From Xanthobacteraceae bacterium (GTDB lineage Bacteria; Pseudomonadota; Alphaproteobacteria; Rhizobiales; Xanthobacteraceae), in NCBI GenBank assembly GCA_019241285.1, contig JAFAXD010000544.1:1-39317 (forward strand): a DNA stretch of 39,317 bases, written 5' to 3'. The notes beneath the pieces are model-generated. The model was not told the origin of the DNA, did no database searches, and saw nothing but the letters and a program-made list of their open reading frames with translations. The first letter of the stretch is position 1; each line of letters begins with the position of its first letter. This document shows positions 32,947-39,317 of this stretch, piece by piece. The translations under genes were made by a program, and so were the position numbers.

Positions 32947-33068
32947 CGTCATTGCGGTTCGGCCTCGTCATTGCGAGAAGCGAAGCGGACGAAGCAATCC
33001 AGTGCGGCACCTCAGTGCTGGATTGCTTCGCTTCGCTCGCAATGACAAATAATTCGCTCGCAATGACG
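32947..33068. repeat. CGTCATTGCGAGC-type palindromic repeat with a tandem half copy
   Basis: Left arm from GTCATTGCGAGAAGCGAAGC (32967) to ATCCAG (33002); right arm CTGGATTGCTTCGC (33018) to CGCAATGAC (33046). Partial half copies flank both sides: CGTCATTGCGG at 32947 and CGCTCGCAATGACG ending at 33068. The element occupies the space between convergent genes. A worn copy lies at 28869-28949. This family is, to my knowledge, frequent in Bradyrhizobium/Rhodopseudomonas-type genomes. Confidence 0.85.
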
Positions 33069-33084
33069 ATTAATAGCGTCGTCC

Positions 33085-35250
33085 TTATTCAGCCGCGGTG
33101 CGGACGGGAGCAGGCGAGCGCGACTTCGCGGTGTCGGCCAGCGCAACTTTGATGGCAAACGCGTAAGCGAGCGCGATCTCTTTAAGGCGATCGAAGCGCC
33201 CGGACGCACCCATGTGGCCGGCACCCATGTTGGTATGCAACGCGAGCAGCGTGTCGCCAATGCGCCGTGAGCGCAGGCGCGCGACCCATTTCGCCGGCTC
33301 CCAATAAGTCACGCGCGGGTCGGTCAGGCCGGCAAACACGAGCATCGCCGGATAATGCTGTGCACGCACGTTCTCATACGGATCATAGCTGAGGATCGTG
33401 CGGAAGACATCGGCGTCGGTGCGGGGATTACCCCACTCCAGCCATTCCGGCGGTGTGAGCGGAAGTGTATCGTCGAGCATGGTGTTGAGGACATCGACGA
33501 ACGGCACCTCCGCAACAATCCCGGCAAACAAATCCGGGCGTTCGTTGACGATCGCTCCCATCAGCATCCCGCCGGCGGATCCGCCCTGCGCGATTACTTT
33601 CGCCGGGGACACCCAACCCTGTTCAATCAGGAACTCTGTTGCGGCGATGAAATCGTGGAACGTGTTCGCCTTCTTGGCCAACTTGCCATTGCGGTACCAG
33701 CCCCAACCTTTCTCGGTGCCGCCGCGTACATGCGCAATCGCAAAGACAAAGCCGCGATCGACGAGCGACAGCCGGTTGGTGCTGAATGCCGCCGGGATGG
33801 CGATCCCATAGGCGCCGTATCCATAGACAAGGGCCGGCGCGGTTCCGTTGATCGGCGTCTTCCTGTGATGCAGCAGTGAGATCGGCACCATCTCGCCGTC
33901 GGCCGTGGGCGCGAGCAATCGCCGTGTCACGTAGTTGGCGAAGTCGTGCCCTGACGGGATTTCCTGGCGTTTGCGCAAGCTCCGCGAGCGGGTGGCGAGA
34001 TCGTAATCCCACACCTCACTCGGAGTGGTCATGGACGAGTAGGTGAAGCGCAGCACATCGGTCGCGAATTCCAGGCCCGGATTGATCGCCAGCGAATAAG
34101 CCTCTTCCGGAAACGCAATGCTGTGCCGTTCGCCGTTCGAAAGTCGCTGCACGACAATCCGCGGCAGGCCGTCTTCCCGTTCGAGCCAGAACAGCCAGTC
34201 TGCGAACACACTGAACGACAGAATGAACACGCCCGGCCGATGTGGGACGAGGTCGCGCCAGTTCTCTCGCGCTGGAGCATCGAGCGGCGCGAAGGCGAGC
34301 TTGAAGTCGTCCGCACCGCCGGCATTGGTGCGGAAAATCAGGACCGGACTGCCATTGAGGCTCGGATGGTGCTCGACGTCGTAGCGCACCGACGGTTCGA
34401 GCGGAGCAATCGGCTGCGGTGCAGTGTCCGCGAGCGTGAGATCGACCAGCCAGGCGGCGGATGTTTCATGGTCATGGACCGAAATGACGGCGAAGCGGCC
34501 GGACTGGGTATCCGACAGCGAGACGAAATATTGCGGGTCGGTTGTTTCAAACACCAGCGCGTCGTCGCTGGCGGGCGTTCCCAGCCGATGCCTGTAGACG
34601 CGCGAGGGACGATGTTGGGCGTCCAACCGCACGTAGTAGAACGTGGAACTGTCGGCGGTCCAAACCGGAGGGCCGGCCGTATCAACAACAATATCAGCAA
34701 GGTCAGCGCCGGACGCGATATCGCGAACGCGCAGTGTGTAATATTCCGAGCCCGCTTCATCTGCCGACCAGGCGAGCAGGTTGTGATCGGGCGAATGGCG
34801 GCTCGGTCCCAGGTCGAAGAAAACCCGGCCCTGCGCGAGCGCATCGCCATCCAGCATGACCTGGATGGGACCGCCGGCGCGCGGTTGCCGGCAAACAACG
34901 GGATGTTGCCCGCCTTCGCGGAAGTGTTCGAAATAAGCATACGGTCCGTCAGCGACCGGGACCGAATCGTCATCCTCCTTGATGCGGCCCTTCATCTCGG
35001 TCAGCAGCTGCGCCTGCATCGTTTCCGTGTCGGCCAGGACGGCATCGCAATAGGCGTTCTCGGCATCGAGATAGCTGCGGATTTCCGGATCGAGCGCGGC
35101 GGGGTCGCGCATCACCTCCGGCCAGTTGCCGGCTTTCAGCCACGCAAACTCGTCCGTGAGCGTTACGCCATGCCACGTGTGTGTGGTTGGCCGCTTCGGG
35201 GCTTGCGGTTCTTGCGCGAACGTCCGACCCCGCGACAGCTTCTGATCCAT
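33085..35250 (-). CDS. ptrB: Oligopeptidase B, S9A prolyl-oligopeptidase family
   Basis: A 721-aa serine peptidase expected to cut short peptides after Arg/Lys in the cytoplasm. The N-terminal half is the beta-propeller that admits only small substrates (start THTWHGVTLTDEFAWLK, then several four-strand blades). The C-terminal catalytic domain has GGSAGG with nucleophile Ser558, Asp644 (LTDPRVTYWEPAKW) and His679 (NMGAGHMGASGR). The oxyanion/proline-side feature HVRGGTEKGWGWY is typical of oligopeptidase B. ATG 35250 gives MDQKLSRGR; the frame is open 34 codons upstream but without similarity. It is slightly longer than the E. coli enzyme. No signal peptide is seen. Confidence 0.88.
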   Translation of the reverse strand: MDQKLSRGRTFAQEPQAPKRPTTHTWHGVTLTDEFAWLKAGNWPEVMRDPAALDPEIRSYLDAENAYCDAVLADTETMQAQLLTEMKGRIKEDDDSVPVADGPYAYFEHFREGGQHPVVCRQPRAGGPIQVMLDGDALAQGRVFFDLGPSRHSPDHNLLAWSADEAGSEYYTLRVRDIASGADLADIVVDTAGPPVWTADSSTFYYVRLDAQHRPSRVYRHRLGTPASDDALVFETTDPQYFVSLSDTQSGRFAVISVHDHETSAAWLVDLTLADTAPQPIAPLEPSVRYDVEHHPSLNGSPVLIFRTNAGGADDFKLAFAPLDAPARENWRDLVPHRPGVFILSFSVFADWLFWLEREDGLPRIVVQRLSNGERHSIAFPEEAYSLAINPGLEFATDVLRFTYSSMTTPSEVWDYDLATRSRSLRKRQEIPSGHDFANYVTRRLLAPTADGEMVPISLLHHRKTPINGTAPALVYGYGAYGIAIPAAFSTNRLSLVDRGFVFAIAHVRGGTEKGWGWYRNGKLAKKANTFHDFIAATEFLIEQGWVSPAKVIAQGGSAGGMLMGAIVNERPDLFAGIVAEVPFVDVLNTMLDDTLPLTPPEWLEWGNPRTDADVFRTILSYDPYENVRAQHYPAMLVFAGLTDPRVTYWEPAKWVARLRSRRIGDTLLALHTNMGAGHMGASGRFDRLKEIALAYAFAIKVALADTAKSRSPAPVRTAAE

Positions 35251-35479
35251 GGTTGAACCGAATCCTCGGAATTTGCTTGCATGAATGCCCCAGCAAGCGA
35301 TCCGGTGCCGCCGCGGCTGCGCATGGTCCTGCGGGCGCGCGGTGGATACCACCCTGCAATCTGCTGAGGTTCGGAAACTTAGTTAATAGCCGCAGGAAGG
35401 TTCTTCAATCGCAATGAAGGTCCGCCATGAGCGCGAATTTTCTCCGTCTAAACGCTCTGGTTGCAGAAAATTGGCGGCC

Positions 35480-35932
35480 TCAGGTTGTGCCGACCGCAGC
35501 ACGCGCATCCGAGCGGATGCGGTCGACCATGGATCGAAAGCCGTTGGAACGTTGCGGCGTGAGGTGCTCGCGCAACCCCATGCGTTCGAACAAGGCGATC
35601 GCGTCGGCGGCGAGGATCTCCTGCGCCGGCTTATTGGAGTAGATGGCAAACAGAATGGCGATGAGCCCGCGCACAATATGCGCATCGCTATCGCCGCGAA
35701 AATGCAGCACGGGCCCGCTCGCCCCATTCGGTTGAACCTTGGTCTGCAGCCAGACTTGGCTGGCGCAGCCCTGCACTTTGTTGGCGTCACTATGCGCCTC
35801 GGCGGGGAGGGGCTCCAAAGAACGTCCCAGCTCGATGATGTAGCGATAGCGGTCGTCCCACTCATCGAGCAGGTCAAAATTATCGAGAATTTCGTCGATC
35901 GGCGTCCCGATCGTGGCGGAGCTGTCGGTCAT
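35480..35932 (-). CDS. sufE: SufE cysteine desulfuration protein
   Basis: A 150-aa SufE: it accepts the persulfide sulfur from the cysteine desulfurase SufS and passes it on for Fe-S cluster assembly. The acceptor Cys56 is in the conserved VQGCASQVWL. Other family traits are IDEILDNFDLLDEWDDRYRYIIELG near the start and the C-terminal LTPQRSNGFRSMVDRIR. The rest of the suf operon is not here; stand-alone sufE genes are common in alphaproteobacteria. ATG 35932 (MTDSSATIG) matches the family; the frame is open for 50 codons upstream without similarity. The hydrolase gene ends 82 bases upstream on the same strand. Confidence 0.93.
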   Translation of the reverse strand: MTDSSATIGTPIDEILDNFDLLDEWDDRYRYIIELGRSLEPLPAEAHSDANKVQGCASQVWLQTKVQPNGASGPVLHFRGDSDAHIVRGLIAILFAIYSNKPAQEILAADAIALFERMGLREHLTPQRSNGFRSMVDRIRSDARAAVGTT

Positions 35933-36014
35933 GTGCTGGATATGAGATATCGGCGGGCGTTTCGCCAGCCAAAAGTTCCAATGGCGCCCGCGCGAAGATG
36001 GGAATAGCGCCGGA

Positions 36015-37334
36015 CTACCGACGTCCCGCGGGGTCGTATTGCGCAACCGTACTCGGCCGCGTCGGCAGTTGATAATCCGCAAGCCGCGAGATCACGTCCT
36101 TGATCGGGTAGTCGACCCAGGCGTGCGTGACGTAGTCACGGTGCGGAACATCCGCCTCCACGAACGCGACCCCGCCTCGGCCCAGATCGGGTCTGATCTC
36201 ATGGCTTACGGTCACGTCATGCTCGGCGAGGATGTGCTCCAGATCCTTGTTATGCTGCTTCGTATAATGCGTGTACGAGCTGATGAAGAAGCCGGAGCGG
36301 TTGTTCTCGATCCAGCTCGCGAACTTGTCCAGCTGGCCATAGACGCCATCGAGCAACACGACACCGCGCACGCGATTCTTGCCAAGCCCGCCGCTGTAGA
36401 GCGAGTAGGCAGTCGGCATGAAGCCGCCGCTATAGCCGAAAATGACGATCTGCATATTGGCGAAAGCTCTTGCGCTGAGCGGATCACCGTCGAGCTGCGC
36501 CAGTTTTTCGGCAGCCTCGTTGACGAAGCGTGCGACCGCTCCGGGCTGCGCGAAGCGGCCAACGCTTGAATCCGGCGCGTCGAATGCGAATTGCGGAGCG
36601 ACAAGGACCGCATTCATGCCCGACGCGGAGATCTGCGCCGGAACCTGCTGGCGGTCACGTACGTCGCGCTCAAGAGTGGCGCGATGGCCGTGGAAGAACA
36701 GCACCATCACGGCGGGACGGCGCGGATCAAAGCCCTTCGGAATGTGCAGCAGGACCCGGTTGTCGTGATAGGACCGGCCTCCAAACGGAAACGGCGCTGA
36801 CTCAAATTCAACAAGCTTGGTTAGAGATTCCTTGACGGGCCCGCTCTGCGGATTGATTGGCCGCGAGCGCAAGGTGTTCTCAAGCCGGTTCTTGTCAACG
36901 TTTGAATTACCTTCGTTCGCATAAGCGAGTTGCTCGCCTTGTAGCCGACGGCTTGCGTAGGTGACCACCGGCTTGTCCTCAAACCGGACGTTCACGACAC
37001 TGCCATCGTCGGTGAGCCGGTAAAGCGGAAACGCTCCGCGCCCTTCGGTTTTGGCGCCGCCGGAAACGCGATCGAGTTGCAGCGAAGCGACCTGATATTT
37101 ACCGCTGCTCGCACGGCCGAGGTTGGAACCGGCAAGCGCCGCGTAGGCGGTCTCTGCCGTTTCCCATCGATTGGATTTGGTTTCGGCTGCAGATTGAGTC
37201 TTGTAGGCAACTGATTGGCCTTCATCCGTCGGGGCACGGGCGCTGAGGTTGTCGTTGAGCAGCGACAAGCAAGACGCGCCACCGGCAACCACCAGCGCGG
37301 TCGTGACAACCGCGACAGAACCGCCCAACGTCAT
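36015..37334 (-). CDS. Exported or membrane-anchored alpha/beta hydrolase
   Basis: A 439-aa protein with an N-terminal hydrophobic segment (about 4-26, VAVVTTALVVAGGASCLSLL) that could be a signal anchor; the Cys at 22 is not in a standard lipobox. An N-terminal domain of about 180 residues of unknown type is followed by an alpha/beta hydrolase fold: FFHGHRAT (oxyanion HGH, 215-217) and nucleophile elbow IFGYSGGF (Ser302). Candidate acid and base residues (Asp about 330, His about 405) lie in the expected order. It may hydrolyse esters of a cell-envelope or extracellular substrate; a PHB-depolymerase-like role is possible but unproven. It lies 230 bases downstream of the unknown exported gene on the same strand. 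Confidence 0.75.
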   Translation of the reverse strand: MTLGGSVAVVTTALVVAGGASCLSLLNDNLSARAPTDEGQSVAYKTQSAAETKSNRWETAETAYAALAGSNLGRASSGKYQVASLQLDRVSGGAKTEGRGAFPLYRLTDDGSVVNVRFEDKPVVTYASRRLQGEQLAYANEGNSNVDKNRLENTLRSRPINPQSGPVKESLTKLVEFESAPFPFGGRSYHDNRVLLHIPKGFDPRRPAVMVLFFHGHRATLERDVRDRQQVPAQISASGMNAVLVAPQFAFDAPDSSVGRFAQPGAVARFVNEAAEKLAQLDGDPLSARAFANMQIVIFGYSGGFMPTAYSLYSGGLGKNRVRGVVLLDGVYGQLDKFASWIENNRSGFFISSYTHYTKQHNKDLEHILAEHDVTVSHEIRPDLGRGGVAFVEADVPHRDYVTHAWVDYPIKDVISRLADYQLPTRPSTVAQYDPAGRR

Positions 37335-37565
37335 GCGTTAAAATCCCCACCGTATGCTGGGCAGACTGCAGTCGGCGATGTGTCGGTAAGTGCGGCGCGT
37401 GATGTCAATCAAGCCGCGGCACCCAGGCCGCGACGAATTCCACACAAGACTGCAGGCGCACCCCGAACCCCCGGTCACCCCAACCACAGCCCCCAACCCC
37501 AATGCAAATCTAAGGTCCCCAGAGTAAATAGCTTGCTAACTATGGCGAATTAACGATCGGGCCGG

Positions 37566-38894
37566 TCAGTAGCGCCGGCCCCAGAAAAATGGCCAAAATG
37601 AAGGCTGCTGGACGACCGTGCTGTTGGCGCGCTGCTGACGCTGTGCCTTCTTGGAGGCCTTTTTGGTCGCCGGATTTGCTGGTTCAGACGCTGCCGAGCT
37701 TGGCTGCGAGTCATCGGGGTTCGTGCTCGCGAGCGGCTTGCCGTCGAGACTGGCGCCAGCTTGATTCGAAATCGGCTCGGTACCGCTACCAGTACGCGTG
37801 GCGAGCAGCAAATTCGAGCCGAGTACGCGCCATTGGTAGCCGAGGCCAAAACTCAAAGGTTCAGCCCCGCTCTGGAACAGCTGCGTCAGCCGCGGCTGAT
37901 AGTTGCGCGCAAACATCGTGATCGGCCCGGTGTAGCGGCCGAACGGATGCAGCTCCCATTTGTCCGATGAAAGATAGCTCACCGGAATGCCGGTGTCGTC
38001 CTGCAACACCAACGTGGCGTGCTGAAGCAGAAAATTGCGCACGTCGGTGAAGCCGTTGCCATGCAGCAGATAGGACGCGCTCTTGATGAAAACATCGCCG
38101 CTGCCGAGCCGGTCGCAGAATTTTTCCAGTCCACTGGATTTGAACCCGGCGCCGGCCACGTTGGTGCCGAAGTAATAGAGCGTCTTCTCGCGTCCATCCT
38201 CGTCCGCGAACACGATTTTGACGCCATGCGCCGGATTCTTCATGCTGGGCGGCGATGGCGCGCTTTCCGGTTGCGGAACGCCTTGATCATCGAGCTTGAT
38301 CAACGTCACGTCATGAATCGTCTTGCCGGACCGCGCGAGGAACACGTAGAGGATCGGCAAGGTGCCGCTCACGCTGCTCGCGCCTAGTGTCATGCGCATA
38401 TCGTGAGTCTTGAAGAAGCTGATCGTCAGGATCGTGCTCAGCGAGCCTTCGATATGCCGTAAGGCGTCGTCGAGCGAACCGCGCGGCAGTCGCAGCAGAT
38501 CCGGAACAGGACCGACGGGCTCGAGGCCAACCATCACATAGGTCGACGCATTGGGAAAGAAGGCGTTGGCGTAGAGAAAGTCCGGCCCCGAGAAGAAGTA
38601 GAACAAAACTTGATGCGGCGTTGTCAGCTTCGCGCTCGACCAGGCACGCACTTTGGAGAACTGGTTTTTATCAACATTGCCGAATGCGGAATTGAAGTAG
38701 CGGGCATGTTGTTGCCAGGCCGGATCCTGGGTCAGCGGCGCCAGGGCGGAGCCTTCGGACGGCGGCATTCCGGCCAGGAAGCGAGCTGTGTCGTCGAAGC
38801 TTGTCGACTGCGCGAATCCCGGGCGCTGCTCGCCAATCAGGACCGCGCTGACGACCAGTGCAACAAATCCAGCCGTTCGAAGCATGGCACTCAT
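37566..38894 (-). CDS. Exported protein of unknown function
   Basis: A 442-aa protein with a signal peptide (MSAMLRTAGFVALVVSAVLIGEQRPGFAQ). The mature part has mixed strands with many Phe/Tyr (for example VLFYFFSGPDFLYANAFFPNASTYVMVGLEPVG) and a low-complexity Ser/Pro/Lys tail with the C-terminal aromatic stretch SFWPFFWGRRY. I do not recognise a family. ATG 38894 overlaps the stop of the upstream permease gene (ATGA), so the two are translationally coupled. A TTG at 38927 is in frame but lies inside the permease gene. The link to an amino-acid permease hints at a role in nutrient or peptide handling, but nothing in the sequence proves it. Confidence 0.7.
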   Translation of the reverse strand: MSAMLRTAGFVALVVSAVLIGEQRPGFAQSTSFDDTARFLAGMPPSEGSALAPLTQDPAWQQHARYFNSAFGNVDKNQFSKVRAWSSAKLTTPHQVLFYFFSGPDFLYANAFFPNASTYVMVGLEPVGPVPDLLRLPRGSLDDALRHIEGSLSTILTISFFKTHDMRMTLGASSVSGTLPILYVFLARSGKTIHDVTLIKLDDQGVPQPESAPSPPSMKNPAHGVKIVFADEDGREKTLYYFGTNVAGAGFKSSGLEKFCDRLGSGDVFIKSASYLLHGNGFTDVRNFLLQHATLVLQDDTGIPVSYLSSDKWELHPFGRYTGPITMFARNYQPRLTQLFQSGAEPLSFGLGYQWRVLGSNLLLATRTGSGTEPISNQAGASLDGKPLASTNPDDSQPSSAASEPANPATKKASKKAQRQQRANSTVVQQPSFWPFFWGRRY

Positions 38895-39317
38895 GTTTTG
38901 TACTGCGGTTTGGATAAAGTCCCCCAACGCGACGCGTAGTAGATCCCAAGCCCGGCAATCATCGTCACGAAGCCGGCCAGCGATTGCACCGGCCTCGTGG
39001 TCACCAGATAGTACATCATGAACCCCGTAACCGCCAAAAAGATCAACGGCGTAACGGGGTAGCCCCAGGCGCGATAGGGGCGCGGCAGGTCCGGACGGGT
39101 GAGGCGGAGCTTGACCAGCCCGAGAACGGTAAAAAACGCGCAGAACGTCAGGCTGAATTGAATGAACTCCAACACGGCCTCAAAACTCTGAGTAAGGAGT
39201 AGTACCGTAACGACGGCGAGCTGAAACAGAATGGCCGTCTGCGGTACTTGATTGCTCGATTTGCGTGCGAACGGGCGCAGCAAATGGATGTCCTCGCCCA
39301 TGGCAACCGTCACGCGC
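38891..39317 (-). CDS. APC-family amino-acid permease, C-terminal part
   Basis: The 3' end (about 142 codons) of an amino-acid/polyamine/organocation permease, cut by the window edge. The visible part begins with a loop matching the family (RVTVAMGEDIHLLRPFARKSSNQVPQTAIL) and contains the last four membrane segments (about QLAVVTVLLLTQSFEAVLEF, FSLTFCAFFTVLGLVKLR, PLIFLAVTGFMMYYLV and VQSLAGFVTMIAGLGIYY). It would import an amino acid by proton or sodium symport. It is the first visible gene of a unit with the unknown exported protein, whose ATG overlaps its TGA. A GTG at 39313 is not the true start. Confidence 0.85.
   Translation of the reverse strand, partial: RVTVAMGEDIHLLRPFARKSSNQVPQTAILFQLAVVTVLLLTQSFEAVLEFIQFSLTFCAFFTVLGLVKLRLTRPDLPRPYRAWGYPVTPLIFLAVTGFMMYYLVTTRPVQSLAGFVTMIAGLGIYYASRWGTLSKPQYKT

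Overview
The window looks like a chromosomal segment of a high-GC alphaproteobacterium of the order Hyphomicrobiales (Rhizobiales), near the Bradyrhizobium / Xanthobacteraceae group. The signs are a CckA hybrid kinase, a DksA with only one of the four usual zinc cysteines, a PlcP-type lipase next to an Agt-type glycosyltransferase, Bug-type solute receptors, and several families of intergenic palindromes that I recall as common in such genomes. I see no rRNA, intact tRNA, CRISPR array, integrase, transposase or phage gene. This is core and metabolic DNA with scattered small repeats, and about 36 protein genes are supported.

Layout. 1-5.1 kb: a thioredoxin-reductase-like ferredoxin-NADP reductase, a cloverleaf-shaped repeat, a two-gene unit of secreted SGNH hydrolase and chagasin-type peptidase inhibitor (minus strand), and a class A flavoprotein monooxygenase. 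5.1-8.2 kb: a probable membrane-lipid remodelling locus. A flippase-like YbhN/LPG-synthase-TM protein lies divergent to an overlapping plcP-agt pair that carries a PHO-box-like sequence just before plcP. 8.3-12.1 kb: a CoxE-type VWA protein, a double palindrome that contains its stop codon, two secreted glycine-rich proteins sharing a TGPTN repeat, and an MFS exporter. 12.1-16.1 kb: a catabolic cluster with two intact Bug receptors, a frameshifted remnant of a third between them, and the two subunits of a Rieske ring-hydroxylating oxygenase. 16.2-19.6 kb: a universal stress protein, a SixA-like phosphatase whose start overlaps that of a divergent FAD oxidoreductase, and a MipA/OmpV outer-membrane protein. 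19.6-24.6 kb: MoxR ATPase, dksA with a good sigma-70 promoter, a FliO-like protein with EPR repeats, and cckA. 24.6-28.7 kb: small secreted protein, glutathione transferase, cupin, an unknown protein, a 14-TM MFS exporter and a one-TM peptide. 29-35.3 kb: GT39-like glycosyltransferase, Fe-type superoxide dismutase with a clear terminator, a proline-rich membrane protein and oligopeptidase B. 35.5-39.3 kb: sufE, an exported alpha/beta hydrolase, an unknown exported protein, and the 3' end of an APC amino-acid permease cut by the window edge.

How the parts work together. The most coherent module is ybhN / plcP-agt: PlcP would free diacylglycerol from phospholipids and Agt would glycosylate it to phosphorus-free glycolipids, with the PHO-box-like site pointing to phosphate control. 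The Bug-oxygenase cluster probably serves uptake and first attack on an aromatic acid, but it lacks the TctAB membrane subunits and the ferredoxin/reductase partners here. MoxR and its usual VWA partner are both present but about 10 kb apart. Long open frames opposite real genes are common because of the high GC and were left out.
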